This document shows, piece by piece, positions 27,265-36,984 of a stretch of DNA of 64,000 nucleotides. Origin of the DNA: Nocardioides sp. Root140 (GTDB lineage Bacteria; Actinomycetota; Actinomycetes; Propionibacteriales; Nocardioidaceae); assembly GCF_001426745.1 (NCBI RefSeq), contig NZ_LMFI01000001.1, forward strand, positions 906,000-969,999, given 5' to 3'. Each line of letters begins with the position of its first letter. The first letter of the stretch is position 1. A program made the position numbers and the translations under genes. The notes beneath the pieces were generated by a model. That model did no database searches and was not told the origin of the DNA. It saw only the letters and a program-made list of their open reading frames with translations.

Positions 27265-28625
27265 GCCGCACCACTCCCAAGCCGATGAGCGGCTTCCCCG
27301 AGTTCCTCCCGGCGCAGCGCGAGGTCGAGCGCCAGGTCATCGACACCCTGTCGCGCACCTTCGAGCTGCACGGGTTCGCCAACGTCGAGACGCGGGCCGT
27401 CGAGCCGATGGACCAGCTGCTCCGCAAGGGCGACACCTCCAAGGAGGTCTACGTCCTGCGTCGGCTCAACGAGGAGTCCGACGAGGGACATGCCGGCATC
27501 GGCCTGCACTTCGACCTGACCGTGCCGTTCGCGCGCTACGTGCTCGAGAACGCCGGCAAGCTCGAGTTCCCCTTCCGTCGCTACCAGATCCAGAAGGTCT
27601 GGCGCGGGGAGCGTCCCCAGGACGGCCGCTTCCGCGAGTTCGTCCAGGCCGACATCGACGTCGTCGGACAGGGCGAGCTGCCGTTCCACCACGACGTCGA
27701 GGTGACCCGGGTGATGCTGCAGGCCCTCGGGCGGCTCGCCGACCCGGGCTCCATCGGCCTGCCCGGGTTCACGCTGCAGGTCAACAACCGCAAGCTGATC
27801 CAGGGTTTCTACCAGGGGCTCGGCATCACCGACGTCGACGAGGCCATGCGCCTCATCGACAAGCTCGACAAGATGCCGGCCGACGTGATCGGCAAGCTCC
27901 TGCGTGACGAGGCCGGCCTGACCGACGAACAGGCCGACCAGTGCCTGGCCCTGGCCGCGATCAGCTCTGACGACGACTCGTTCGTCGGGCAGGTGCGTGC
28001 TCTCGGCGTCAGCAACGACCTGCTCGACGAGGGGCTGGCCGAGCTGGCCGAGCTGGTCCGGGCCTGCGCCGGGGTGGCCACCGACCGCGTGCGCATCCGG
28101 GCCGAGCTCAAGATCGCCCGCGGTCTCGACTACTACACCGGCACCGTCTTCGAGACCCGTCTCGACGGCTACGAGAACCTCGGCTCGATCTGCTCCGGCG
28201 GGCGCTACGACTCGCTGGCCAGTGACGGGCGTACGACGTACCCGGGCGTCGGCATCTCCCTCGGCGTGAGCCGGGTGCTGGTGCCCCTGGTCAACAAGGG
28301 CCTCGTGGTCGCCGACCGCTCGGTGCCCAGCGTCGTCCTGGTCGCACTGCCCGACGAAGAGTCGCGCGCGGCGAGCGACGCGATCGCCGACCAGCTGCGC
28401 GCCAACGACGTCCCCTGCGAGGTCGCGGCCAGTCCGCAGAAGTTCGGCAAGCAGATCAGGTACGCCGAGCGCCGTGGCATCCCCTACGTCTGGTTCACCG
28501 ACCGCGAGGGCGGCCACCAGGTCAAGGACATCCGGTCCGGCGACCAGGTGCCGGCGGACCCGTCGACCTGGGTCCCGCCGACAAACGATTTGAAGCCGAC
28601 GATCGTCCACACCGACAATCAGTAG
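27261..28625 (+). CDS. hisS: Histidyl-tRNA synthetase
   Basis: Class II synthetase of 454 aa. Present are [15 protein letters not shown] at the N-terminus, motif 2 around [19 protein letters not shown], the histidine-specific block [13 protein letters not shown], motif 3 within [10 protein letters not shown], and a C-terminal anticodon-binding domain. The ATG overlaps the MBL gene stop. A tail of about 25 residues after the anticodon domain is slightly long but not unusual. Confidence 0.97.
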   Translation: MSRTTPKPMSGFPEFLPAQREVERQVIDTLSRTFELHGFANVETRAVEPMDQLLRKGDTSKEVYVLRRLNEESDEGHAGIGLHFDLTVPFARYVLENAGKLEFPFRRYQIQKVWRGERPQDGRFREFVQADIDVVGQGELPFHHDVEVTRVMLQALGRLADPGSIGLPGFTLQVNNRKLIQGFYQGLGITDVDEAMRLIDKLDKMPADVIGKLLRDEAGLTDEQADQCLALAAISSDDDSFVGQVRALGVSNDLLDEGLAELAELVRACAGVATDRVRIRAELKIARGLDYYTGTVFETRLDGYENLGSICSGGRYDSLASDGRTTYPGVGISLGVSRVLVPLVNKGLVVADRSVPSVVLVALPDEESRAASDAIADQLRANDVPCEVAASPQKFGKQIRYAERRGIPYVWFTDREGGHQVKDIRSGDQVPADPSTWVPPTNDLKPTIVHTDNQ

Positions 28626-28638
28626 AGCAACACCCATC

Positions 28639-28652
28639 AACCACGCGTGGTT
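28639..28652. promoter_or_regulatory. 14-bp perfect palindrome between hisS and aspS
   Basis: AACCACGCGTGGTT is fully self-complementary. It sits 14 bases after hisS and 66 bases before aspS. It could bind a dimeric regulator. As RNA it lacks a loop and would be a poor terminator. Confidence 0.35.
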
Positions 28653-28717
28653 CGACGGTCGCAGAACGACCTCCTCGACCACCGGCCAATTTTCAGACAA
28701 CCCGAGGAGCATCACCC

Positions 28718-30511
28718 GTGATCCGCACCCATGACGCCGGCGCACTGCGCGCCGAGCACGTCGGCCAGACCGTCACCCTCGCTGGTTGGGTGGCCCGGCG
28801 ACGCGATCACGGGGGCGTGGCCTTCATCGACCTGCGTGAGGCCAGCGGCGTCGTCCAGGTGGTGATCCGCGACGAAGAGGTGGCGCACAGCCTGCGCAGC
28901 GAGTTCTGCCTCAAGGTGACCGGTGAGGTGGTGGCCCGCAAGGAGGGCAACCAGAACCCCAACCTCGCCACCGGCGAGATCGAGGTCGTGGTGAGTGACC
29001 TCGAGGTGCTCAGCGCCGCCGCACCCCTGCCGTTCCCGATCGACGACGCCGGCTCCAGCAAGGGCGGCGACGTGGGGGAGGAGGCGCGCCTCAAGCACCG
29101 CTACCTCGACCTGCGCCGCAGCGGCCCGGCGGCCGCGCTTCGCCTGCGCAGCAAGGTGAACAAGGCTGCCCGCGACGTCCTCGACAACCACGAGTTCGTC
29201 GAGATCGAGACCCCCACGCTGACCCGGTCGACGCCCGAGGGCGCCCGCGACTTCCTGGTGCCGGCCCGCCTCCGTCCGGGCAGCTGGTACGCCCTGCCGC
29301 AGAGCCCGCAGCTGTTCAAGCAGCTGCTGATGGTGGCCGGCATGGAGCGCTACTACCAGATCGCCCGCTGCTACCGCGACGAGGACTTCCGCGCCGACCG
29401 CCAGCCCGAGTTCACCCAGCTCGACATCGAGATGAGCTTCGTCGACCAGGACGACGTGATCGCCCTGATGGAAGACATCCTCGCCGCGATGTGGGGACTC
29501 ATCGGCCAGGAGATCCCGCGACCCATCCCGCGCATGACCTACGCCGAGGCGATGGCGAAGTACGGCTCCGACAAGCCCGACCTGCGCATGGGCAACGAGC
29601 TGGTGGAGTGCACCGACTACTTCAAGGACACCCCGTTCCGGGTGTTCCAGGCCGACTACGTCGGCGCGGTGGTCATGCCCGGCGGCGCGAGCCAGCCCCG
29701 CAAGCAGCTCGACGCCTGGCAGGAGTGGGCCAAGCAGCGCGGCGCCAAGGGCCTTGCCTACCTCCTGATCAAGGAGGACGGCGAGATCACCGGCCCGGTG
29801 GCCAAGAACATCTCCGACGCCGAGCGCGAGGGCATCGCCGCCCACGTGGGCGCCAGTCCGGGGGACTGCGTCTTCTTCGCCGCCGGGGCGGCCAAGCCGA
29901 GCCGGGCACTGCTCGGCGCGGCGCGTCTCGAGATCGGCCGCCGGTGCGACCTGATCGACGAGGACGCCTTCGCGTTCACCTGGGTGATCGACGCCCCGCT
30001 GTTCGAGCCGAGCTCCGACGCCGTCGCCAGTGGTGACGTCGCGGTGGGGGCCGGCGCCTGGACGGCCGTGCACCACGCGTTCACCAGCCCCAAGGACGAG
30101 TTCCTCGACACCTTCGACACCGACCCCGGCCCGGCCCTGGCCTACGCCTACGACATCGTGTGCAACGGCAACGAGCTCGGTGGCGGCTCGATCCGAATCC
30201 ACCGTGGTGACATCCAGAAGCGCGTCTTCAAGGTGATGGGCATCGACGAGGACGAGGCCCAGGAGAAGTTCGGCTTCCTGCTCGACGCGTTCAAGTACGG
30301 CGCACCGCCGCACGGCGGAATCGCTGTCGGCATGGACCGCATCGTGGCGCTCCTCGCGGGCACCGACTCGATCCGCGACGTCATCGCGTTCCCGAAGTCC
30401 GGCGGCGGTTTCGACCCGCTCACCGAGGCCCCGGCACCCATCACCGCGGAGCAGCGCAAGGAAGCCGGCGTGGACGCCAAGCCCGTGAAGGATGTCCCGG
30501 CCGACGCCTGA
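28718..30511 (+). CDS. aspS: Aspartyl-tRNA synthetase
   Basis: Class IIb synthetase of 597 aa, bacterial type. An N-terminal OB-fold anticodon domain ([15 protein letters not shown]) is followed by the catalytic core with RYLDLRR, the flipping-loop and Asp-site region [12 protein letters not shown], motif 2 [19 protein letters not shown], the inserted GAD domain, and motif 3 [16 protein letters not shown] start with GAGGAG ribosome binding site at 28704-28709. It follows hisS after 92 bases. Whether it is discriminating or also mischarges tRNA-Asn cannot be told here; gatCAB would have to be checked elsewhere. Confidence 0.97.
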   Translation: MIRTHDAGALRAEHVGQTVTLAGWVARRRDHGGVAFIDLREASGVVQVVIRDEEVAHSLRSEFCLKVTGEVVARKEGNQNPNLATGEIEVVVSDLEVLSAAAPLPFPIDDAGSSKGGDVGEEARLKHRYLDLRRSGPAAALRLRSKVNKAARDVLDNHEFVEIETPTLTRSTPEGARDFLVPARLRPGSWYALPQSPQLFKQLLMVAGMERYYQIARCYRDEDFRADRQPEFTQLDIEMSFVDQDDVIALMEDILAAMWGLIGQEIPRPIPRMTYAEAMAKYGSDKPDLRMGNELVECTDYFKDTPFRVFQADYVGAVVMPGGASQPRKQLDAWQEWAKQRGAKGLAYLLIKEDGEITGPVAKNISDAEREGIAAHVGASPGDCVFFAAGAAKPSRALLGAARLEIGRRCDLIDEDAFAFTWVIDAPLFEPSSDAVASGDVAVGAGAWTAVHHAFTSPKDEFLDTFDTDPGPALAYAYDIVCNGNELGGGSIRIHRGDIQKRVFKVMGIDEDEAQEKFGFLLDAFKYGAPPHGGIAVGMDRIVALLAGTDSIRDVIAFPKSGGGFDPLTEAPAPITAEQRKEAGVDAKPVKDVPADA

Positions 30512-30522
30512 TCGGCGTGAAG

Positions 30523-30546
30523 CCGTCCGGCCCACGGGCCGGACGG
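30523..30546 (+). terminator. aspS terminator hairpin
   Basis: CCGTCCGGCCC (30523-30533) and GGGCCGGACGG (30536-30546) form an 11-bp perfect stem with a two-base loop (effectively 9 bp plus a six-base loop), 11 bases past aspS. It lacks a long T-run, as is usual in this GC range. Confidence 0.75.
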
Positions 30547-30582
30547 CAGCAGTGGTTCTCGAGACCAGATCGTTACCGCTCA

Positions 30583-30614
30583 GTGACCACCGTCACCCCC
30601 TGAGTCCCTTAAAG
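30583..30614 (+). promoter_or_regulatory. Candidate operator and promoter of the peptide ABC operon
   Basis: An inverted repeat GTGAC-CACC-GTCAC (30583-30596) lies just upstream of a TTAAAG hexamer (30609-30614), the only A/T-rich patch in this gap. The first ABC gene starts at 30688. The repeat resembles a binding site for a small dimeric regulator; no regulator gene adjoins the operon. Confidence 0.35.
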
Positions 30615-30687
30615 TTGCGGACGCGGTGCCACCCGGCGCCGCAGATCCCGACTGGGTGACAGGCGGTTTCGGTGTGAAGGGAACGGT

Positions 30688-31692
30688 ATGACTCTGCCGG
30701 TGGCGGAACTCTCCACGGAGAACCCGATTGGCCCGGTGGGCGAAGGTGAACGCAAGAAGATCGCCGGACGTTCCCCCACACGCATTGCGATCGATCGACT
30801 GCGCAAGGACCCGATCGCCGTCGTCTGCTTCGCGTTCGTCCTGCTGTTCGTGATCATCGCGGTCTTCGCCGGCACGATCTGCGACCTGCTCGGTGTCTCG
30901 ACCGAGACCGTGCGGGCCAGCACCCGCATCGACCTCGTCACGCTGATGCCGTTGAAGGGCCCGCCCAACCACGGCTTCGACCCGGAGCACCCCTTCGGCG
31001 TCGCTCCCGGTTCGGGCACCGACAACCTCGCCGTCTGGATCGAGGGTTGCCGCACGTCGATGTACCTCGCGTCCGTCTCGGCGATCCTCTCCACGATCAT
31101 CGGCGTGACCCTGGGCCTGCTGGCCGGATTCCTCGGCGGCATCTTCGACACGGTCATCTCGTTCATGACCGACCTGTTCCTCTGCTTCCCCTTCCTCCTG
31201 GCCGCCCTCGCGGTCGCACCGATCATCAACGAGCGCTTCGCCACCGACACGGCGAAGCTCAAGTTCGTCAGCTTCTACGCGCTGGTGGCGATCCTGGTGT
31301 TCTTCGGCTGGATGGGCGTGGCCCGACTCGTGCGCGGCGAGGTGCTCTCCCTGCGCGAACGCGAGTTCGTCAAGGCGGCGCGCGTGATCGGTGTGCCCAC
31401 GCACCGCATCCTCATCCGCGAGATGCTGCCGAACCTGATCGCCCCGATCGTGGTCTCGTTCTCCCTCGGACTGCCGGCGTACGTCTCCGCCGAAGCCGGG
31501 CTGTCGTTCCTCGGTATCGGCGTCTTCGGGCGCGAGTCGTGGGGCCGCTCGATCGCGGCAGCCACGAAGTACTGGGAGGAATACCCCCTGTTCCTGCTCG
31601 AACCCGTGATCGGGATCGCCGTCCTGGTGGTTGCCCTCAACCTCCTCGGTGACGCGATCCGTGACGCGTTCGACCCGAAGACACGACGCTGA
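30688..31692 (+). CDS. Peptide ABC transporter permease (DppC-type)
   Basis: Inner-membrane permease subunit (334 aa) of a family 5 peptide/nickel-type ABC importer. It has an N-terminal cytoplasmic stretch, a first helix at about residues 42-64, a periplasmic loop, and the binding-protein-dependent transport domain with the coupling-helix EAA loop around REREFVKAARVIGVP. The C-terminal LLGDAIRDAFDPKTRR is typical of DppC/OppC. It is the first gene of a five-gene operon, whereas family 5 importers usually begin with the binding protein. Confidence 0.92.
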   Translation: MTLPVAELSTENPIGPVGEGERKKIAGRSPTRIAIDRLRKDPIAVVCFAFVLLFVIIAVFAGTICDLLGVSTETVRASTRIDLVTLMPLKGPPNHGFDPEHPFGVAPGSGTDNLAVWIEGCRTSMYLASVSAILSTIIGVTLGLLAGFLGGIFDTVISFMTDLFLCFPFLLAALAVAPIINERFATDTAKLKFVSFYALVAILVFFGWMGVARLVRGEVLSLREREFVKAARVIGVPTHRILIREMLPNLIAPIVVSFSLGLPAYVSAEAGLSFLGIGVFGRESWGRSIAAATKYWEEYPLFLLEPVIGIAVLVVALNLLGDAIRDAFDPKTRR

Positions 31693-31754
31693 GTCGTGAA
31701 GACGTCGGCCACGCCCAAGCGTGCCAACGAAACAAACAGAGAGAGGCTGGACAG

Positions 31755-33539
31755 ATGAAGCGCAATAAGGCGTTGTTCGCCGGCGTGAGCGCGATGACCC
31801 TCGTGCTCGGGCTTGCCGCCTGTGGCGGCAGTGACGATGAAGGAGGCAACGATTCCTTCAACGAGGGAGGTACGGCGGCCGGTGGCAAGAACGCCTCGGC
31901 AGTCGGCCCCGCTCCTGCTCTCGAGGGCGCCAAGCCCGGTGGCGAGATGACCGTCCTCGCTCCGGACCCGGACGACGGCCCCACCAGCCTTGACCCTGCA
32001 GGCCTGTGGTCGGTGACCGACAACGGCATCGCCCAGGACCTCCTGTTCCGGTCGTTGACCACGTTCCGCCAGAACGGCAAGGGCGGCTACGAGCTCGTTC
32101 CCGACCTCGCCACCGACCTGGGCACGCCCAGCGAGGACTTCAAGACCTGGACGTTCACGCTCAAGGACGGCATCAAGTGGGAGAACGGCAAGCCCGTCAC
32201 CGCTGAGGAGGTCGCCTTCGGCATCAAGCGCTCCTTCGACGGCGACACCTTCGCCACCGGCCCCGGCACGTCCTACTCCAAGCCCTTCTTCGAGGGTGGC
32301 GAGGACTACAACGGCCCCTACGCCAAGGGTGCCCCGGCTGACTTCCCGGGCGTCGAGGTCGACGGCAACAAGATCGTCCTGCACATGGCCAAGCCGTTCC
32401 CCGAGATGGACTTCTACTCCATCTTCCCGGCCATCGGTCCCGTCCCGCTCGACGCGCCGGCCGCCGACTACGGCCTCAAGCCGCTGTCCACCGGCCCGTA
32501 CAAGATCGAGAAGTACACCCCCAACCAGGAGCTCGTCCTGGTCAAGAACGAGAACTGGGACGCCAAGACTGACCCGGCCCGTCGCCAGCTGCTCGACAAG
32601 TACACCTTCAAGTTCGGTGTCGACCCGACGGTCGCCGGCAAGACGGTGCTCAGCGACTCCGGCAAGAACACCGTCGTGACCGCACTCGAGTCGCCGACGT
32701 ACAGCCAGGCACGCAAGGACGGCAAGGAAGCGCAGACCCCGATCGGTCCGCAGCCCTGCACCAGCTTCGTGATGCCGAACTACACGAAGGTCAAGGAGCT
32801 CGAGGTCCGTCAGGCCCTCGCCTACGCCTACGACTACGAGAACGTCTGGGCCGCCGGTGGCGAGATCCCGGGTGTCACCCGCGCCAACGGTGTCAGCAAC
32901 CCCGACCTCGGCTTCAACCTGCTGCCCCCCGGCATGGTCGGTCGCAAGGTCTGGAACGGCCCCGAGGGCCAGCCGGCCATCACGTTCGACCCGGCCGAGT
33001 CGAAGAAGCTCCTCAAGGAAGCCGGCTACGAGCCCGGCCAGTACGAAGTCTCCTTCGTCTACGACGCCACCACCCCGCAGGGTGAGGCCGCCGCCGAGCA
33101 GCGCAAGAACGGCTACGAGGAGTCCGGCTTCAAGGTGAAGATGTACCCCTACACCGCCGGCAGCCTCTACGACGTCTGGACCAACCCGGACAGCAAGCTG
33201 TACAAGAAGATCAACCTGCTCGGTACGGCCTGGTGCCAGGACTGGCCGTCGTCGGCGACGTTCCTCCCGCCGATCGTCAAGACGGGTGCCGCCTACAACA
33301 CGGGCGCGTTCTCGGAGAAGGCGATCGACGACCAGATGGACGCCATCAGCGCGATGCCCCAGGACGAGCAGGCAGCGGCATGGGGTGAGCTCGAGCAGAA
33401 GGTCATGAACGAGTACCAGCCCGTGATCAACACCGGCTTCTACAACACCATCTACGGCGTCGGAAGCAGCGTTGCTGGCTTCAACAACGACATCTCCGTC
33501 GGTGGAGCGCCGGACTACCGCACGATGTCCATCAAGTGA
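31755..33539 (+). CDS. Peptide ABC transporter substrate-binding lipoprotein (SBP family 5)
   Basis: A 594-aa extracellular binding protein anchored by lipid. The lipobox LAAC places the lipidated cysteine at residue 23, followed by a Gly/Ser/Asp/Glu linker. The mature protein has the family 5 layout, including TWTFTLKDGIKWENGKPVTA, PLSTGPYKIEKYTPNQ and QALAYAYDYENV. RBS GAGAGAGG precedes the ATG. The long antisense frame at 31275-33602 is a codon-bias shadow of this gene. Substrate peptides cannot be predicted from sequence. Confidence 0.94.
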   Translation: MKRNKALFAGVSAMTLVLGLAACGGSDDEGGNDSFNEGGTAAGGKNASAVGPAPALEGAKPGGEMTVLAPDPDDGPTSLDPAGLWSVTDNGIAQDLLFRSLTTFRQNGKGGYELVPDLATDLGTPSEDFKTWTFTLKDGIKWENGKPVTAEEVAFGIKRSFDGDTFATGPGTSYSKPFFEGGEDYNGPYAKGAPADFPGVEVDGNKIVLHMAKPFPEMDFYSIFPAIGPVPLDAPAADYGLKPLSTGPYKIEKYTPNQELVLVKNENWDAKTDPARRQLLDKYTFKFGVDPTVAGKTVLSDSGKNTVVTALESPTYSQARKDGKEAQTPIGPQPCTSFVMPNYTKVKELEVRQALAYAYDYENVWAAGGEIPGVTRANGVSNPDLGFNLLPPGMVGRKVWNGPEGQPAITFDPAESKKLLKEAGYEPGQYEVSFVYDATTPQGEAAAEQRKNGYEESGFKVKMYPYTAGSLYDVWTNPDSKLYKKINLLGTAWCQDWPSSATFLPPIVKTGAAYNTGAFSEKAIDDQMDAISAMPQDEQAAAWGELEQKVMNEYQPVINTGFYNTIYGVGSSVAGFNNDISVGGAPDYRTMSIK

Positions 33540-33581
33540 GTGCATTCGCACTGATCTGATCGTGCACTGAAAACGCACAAC

Positions 33582-33621
33582 CCTCCGGGCCGGGCGAGGC
33601 ACGCCTCGTCCGGCCCGGAGG
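33582..33621 (+). terminator. Very strong hairpin inside the ABC operon
   Basis: A 19-bp stem (12 perfect pairs, one G-T wobble, then six perfect pairs) with a two-base loop: CCTCCGGGCCGG at 33582-33593 pairs with CCGGCCCGGAGG at 33610-33621. It lies 42 bases after the binding-protein gene and 28 bases before the dppB-type gene. It may act as a partial terminator or as a 3' stabiliser that keeps binding-protein mRNA more abundant than the downstream genes. Confidence 0.8.
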
Positions 33622-33649
33622 CCGCGATCACTTCCTGAGAGGCCCCCGC

Positions 33650-34657
33650 ATGTTCTCGTTCCTGGTCAAGCGTCTCCTGTCTGGAGCGATGATCGTGGTT
33701 CTTGTCTCGATGATGGTGTTCCTGCTGTTCTTCTACGGTCCGAAGAGCCCTGCCCTGGAGCTGTGCCGTCGCGACACCCACGGTCGATGTGGTGAGACCT
33801 CCCCACGGCTCGAGCAGTACGAAGAGCGGCTGGGCTACAACAACCCCGTCTACTCCGAGTACGGCAAGTGGGCCAAGGGACTCGTCCAGGACCGCACCAT
33901 CTACATCGGTTCGACCGGCTACAAGTGCGAGGCGCCGTGCCTGGGCCTCTCCTACCGCGACCGGACCCTGGTCACCGACCAGCTCAAGGAGAGATTCCCG
34001 ATCACCCTGAGCCTGGCCGTCGGGGCCTCCTTGCTCTATCTGATGATCGGCGTGCCCATCGGCGTGCTGGCCGCCAGACGAAGAGGCAGCTTCGCCGACA
34101 AGGCGCTGGTCTCTTCCACCCTCGTCTTCAGCTCCATCCCGTACTACCTGGTCGCGCTGCTGAGCATGCTGCTGCTGACCTTGAGTACGCACGTGTTCCC
34201 GACCGTCGCCTACCACCCGTTCCTCGACAACCCGTTCAAGTGGTTCTCAGGATTCCTGCTCGTGTGGCTGGTGATGGGCCTCTACGGCGCCACCGCCTAC
34301 ACCCGATATTCGCGCGGGTCGATGGTCGAAGTGCTCAACGAGGACTACGTCCGCACCGCGAAGGCCAAGGGGCTCAAGGACCGCGTCGTGGTCATCCGAC
34401 ATGCCCTGCGCTCCGCGCTGGTGCCGGTGGTGACCATCTTCGGCCTCGACGTGGCCTTCCTCCTGTCGGGCACCGTCTTCACCGAGCAGATCTTCGACCT
34501 CGACGGCATCGGCAAGTGGGGCCTCGAGGCGACCTACATCAAGGACCTTCCCGTCGTGCAGGCGACGGCACTGGTCCTCGCCGTGGCCGTGGTCATGGCC
34601 AACATCATCGTCGACATCGTCTATAGCGTGCTTGACCCGAGAGTGAGGCTTTCATGA
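33650..34657 (+). CDS. Peptide ABC transporter permease (DppB-type)
   Basis: Second permease subunit, 335 aa, six membrane helices. It opens with FLVKRLLSGAMIVVLVSMMV and has a long outside loop with four cysteines (in LCRRDTHGRCG and YKCEAPCLG). The transport domain follows with the EAA-type loop EDYVRTAKAKGLKDRVVV and the end YSVLDPRVRLS. The cysteine pairs in the loop probably form disulfides. It starts after the hairpin and overlaps the ATPase gene by ATGA. Confidence 0.93.
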   Translation: MFSFLVKRLLSGAMIVVLVSMMVFLLFFYGPKSPALELCRRDTHGRCGETSPRLEQYEERLGYNNPVYSEYGKWAKGLVQDRTIYIGSTGYKCEAPCLGLSYRDRTLVTDQLKERFPITLSLAVGASLLYLMIGVPIGVLAARRRGSFADKALVSSTLVFSSIPYYLVALLSMLLLTLSTHVFPTVAYHPFLDNPFKWFSGFLLVWLVMGLYGATAYTRYSRGSMVEVLNEDYVRTAKAKGLKDRVVVIRHALRSALVPVVTIFGLDVAFLLSGTVFTEQIFDLDGIGKWGLEATYIKDLPVVQATALVLAVAVVMANIIVDIVYSVLDPRVRLS

Positions 34658-35721
34658 GCGGCGACCCGTACCTGGAGGTGACCGACCTGAGTGTCCGGTT
34701 CCCGACCAGCGACGGACTCGTGCAGGCAGTCAACGGACTGACCTACAGCGTCGAACTGGGCAAGACCCTCGGCATCGTGGGGGAGTCGGGTTCGGGCAAG
34801 TCGGTCTCCAGCATGGCTGTGCTGGGCCTGCACGACCCCAAGGCCGCACGCATCGAGGGCTCGATCAAGGTCGGCGGCACCGAGGTGGTCGGCCTGGCCG
34901 AGGACAAGATGCGGAGCCTGCGTGGCAACAGCGTCGCGATGATCTTCCAGGACGCGCTGGCCGCACTGCACCCGTTCTACAAGATCGGCGCGCAGCTCGG
35001 TGAGGCCTACCAGGTGCACCACCCCAAGGCCAGCAAGAAGGAGGCCCGCAAGCGCTCGATCGAGATGCTCGAGCGCGTCGGCATCCCGCAGCCGGACCGT
35101 CGCGTCGACGACTACCCCCACCAGTTCTCCGGTGGCATGAGGCAGCGCGCCATGATCGCGATGGGCCTGATCAACGACCCCTCGCTGCTGATCGCGGACG
35201 AGCCCACCACGGCTCTCGACGTCACGGTGCAGGCGCAGATCCTCGACCTGCTCCAGGACCTCCAGAGGGAGTTCAACTCCGCGATCGTGATCATCACCCA
35301 CGACCTCGGTGTCGTCGCCGAGATGGCCGACGACGTGCTCGTGATGTACGGCGGCCGCTGTGTCGAGTACGGCGCGTGCAAGGAGATCCTGACCCACCCG
35401 GAGATGCCCTACACGTGGGGCCTGCTCTCCAGCGTCCCTGACGTGACCGGTGACCCCAACGCCCGCATGATCCCGATCCCCGGCAACCCGCCGAGCCTGC
35501 TCGACCCGCCGCCCGGATGCGCGTTCCACCCGCGTTGCGTGCACAGCTCCAAGGTGCCCGGTGACCTGTGCGCGACGACCCTGCCCGAGCTGACCGTGGG
35601 TGCCCGCCAGGGTCACCTGAAGCGGTGCCACCTGGTCGACTCGGAGACCATCTACGCCACCGAGGTCCTTCCCGAAGTGGCCCCCGACCTCGCCATCCAC
35701 CTCGCTGAGGAGAACCGATGA
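34654..35721 (+). CDS. Peptide ABC transporter ATPase (DppD-type)
   Basis: Cytoplasmic ATPase (355 aa). Walker A VGESGSGKS, Q-loop, signature FSGGMRQRAMIA, Walker B LLIADEPTTALD and the switch histidine in IITHDLG are intact. The C-terminal oligopeptide/dipeptide domain has the GNPPSLLDPPPGCAFHPRC block, the cysteine motif of DppD/OppD. It overlaps both neighbours by ATGA. Confidence 0.96.
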   Translation: MSGDPYLEVTDLSVRFPTSDGLVQAVNGLTYSVELGKTLGIVGESGSGKSVSSMAVLGLHDPKAARIEGSIKVGGTEVVGLAEDKMRSLRGNSVAMIFQDALAALHPFYKIGAQLGEAYQVHHPKASKKEARKRSIEMLERVGIPQPDRRVDDYPHQFSGGMRQRAMIAMGLINDPSLLIADEPTTALDVTVQAQILDLLQDLQREFNSAIVIITHDLGVVAEMADDVLVMYGGRCVEYGACKEILTHPEMPYTWGLLSSVPDVTGDPNARMIPIPGNPPSLLDPPPGCAFHPRCVHSSKVPGDLCATTLPELTVGARQGHLKRCHLVDSETIYATEVLPEVAPDLAIHLAEENR

Positions 35722-36959
35722 CGCCCGAGCTGCCGGCCGACGACCTCACGCAAAGCCCGGCGGGCACCGTGTCCTTCGAGAGCATCGTCGGACACGCCCA
35801 CGCGGCCGCCACGCTCGACCCGACCGCCGAGCCTGTGCTGACGATGGACAACGTGCGGATGTACTTCCCGATCCGCAGCTCGCTGATGCGGCGCACGGTC
35901 GGGCACGTGCAGGCCGTCGACGGTGTGTCGTTCCAGGTGCCCAAGGGCGGATCCCTCGGCCTGGTGGGTGAGTCGGGCTGCGGCAAGTCGACGACCGGCC
36001 AGCTGATCACCCGGCTCTACAAGCCGACCGGTGGCACGATGATGTTCGAGGGCCACGACCTGGCGCAGATGTCCAACCGGCAGATGAAGCCGCTGCGCAA
36101 GGACATCCAGATGATCTTCCAGGACCCCTACACGTCGCTGAACCCGCGGCACACGGTCGGCTCGATCATCGGCTCACCGCTCGCGGTGCACAACGTGGTG
36201 CCGAAGAAGAAGATCCTCTCCCGGGTCCAGGAGCTCCTCGAGGTCGTGGGCCTCAACCCCGAGCACTACAACCGCTACCCCAACGAGTTCTCCGGTGGCC
36301 AGCGCCAGCGTGTCGGCATCGCCCGGGCGCTGGCCCTGCAGCCGAAGCTGATGGTGGCCGACGAGCCGGTCTCCGCGCTCGACGTGTCGATCCAGGCACA
36401 GGTGATCAACCTCCTGCAGGACCTGCAGAAGGAATTCGACATCGCGTTCCTGTTCATCGCCCACGACCTGGCCGTCGTACGCCACTTCTGTCCCGAGGTG
36501 GCGGTGATGTACCTCGGCAAGATCGTGGAGATCGCCGACCGTGACACGCTCTACTCGCGCTCGCACCACCCCTACACGCAGGCCCTGCTCTCCGCCGTGC
36601 CCGACGTGAAGCAGGCGGCCATCGGTGGTCGCCGCGAGCGCATCATGCTCGAGGGTGACGTGCCCAGCCCGATCAACCCGCCCTCGGGTTGCCGGTTCCG
36701 CACCCGCTGCCCGTTGGCCCGTGAGATCTGCGCGAAGGTCGAGCCGCCGATGCTGCAGGTCGGTCCGCGGCACAAGGTGGCCTGCCACTTCGCCGGCGAG
36801 CTGGGCAACCACCCGCACGACCCGGTGACCGCGCGCATGCTCGGCGTCGACAACGAAGGCAGCCCCGACCCCGGTGCCAGTCCCTCCGACATCGGCAACG
36901 AGCCCGGCTTCTCCGACGTGTGGTTCGACCTCAAGGAACGCCGCACCGTCAAGCCGTGA
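35718..36959 (+). CDS. Peptide ABC transporter ATPase (DppF-type)
   Basis: Second ATPase (413 aa), partner of the DppD-type subunit. Walker A VGESGCGKST, signature FSGGQRQRVGIARAL, Walker B LMVADEPVSALD, switch region FIAHDLAVV and the C-terminal NPPSGCRFRTRCPLA are present. An N-terminal extension of about 45 residues and a C-terminal tail of about 60 residues make it longer than usual for DppF (about 330). Last gene of the operon. Confidence 0.96.
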   Translation: MTPELPADDLTQSPAGTVSFESIVGHAHAAATLDPTAEPVLTMDNVRMYFPIRSSLMRRTVGHVQAVDGVSFQVPKGGSLGLVGESGCGKSTTGQLITRLYKPTGGTMMFEGHDLAQMSNRQMKPLRKDIQMIFQDPYTSLNPRHTVGSIIGSPLAVHNVVPKKKILSRVQELLEVVGLNPEHYNRYPNEFSGGQRQRVGIARALALQPKLMVADEPVSALDVSIQAQVINLLQDLQKEFDIAFLFIAHDLAVVRHFCPEVAVMYLGKIVEIADRDTLYSRSHHPYTQALLSAVPDVKQAAIGGRRERIMLEGDVPSPINPPSGCRFRTRCPLAREICAKVEPPMLQVGPRHKVACHFAGELGNHPHDPVTARMLGVDNEGSPDPGASPSDIGNEPGFSDVWFDLKERRTVKP

Positions 36960-36970
36960 CCCCGCGAACG

Positions 36971-36984
36971 TAGGGTGGCGGGTG
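36971..36984 (+). promoter_or_regulatory. rarA -10 element
   Basis: TAGGGT at 36971-36976 lies seven bases before the GTG at 36984 and after the last ABC gene, consistent with a separate, leaderless rarA transcript. Confidence 0.45.

Noticed and set aside
31275..33602. 775-codon open frame on the minus strand across the peptide ABC genes
   Set aside because: It lies antisense to a clear lipoprotein and permease. The encoded protein is Val/Gly/Leu/Asp-rich without domains, as expected from the complement of GC-biased codons. Similar long antisense frames (39167-41971, 20826-22151, 28712-30535) were dropped for the same reason.
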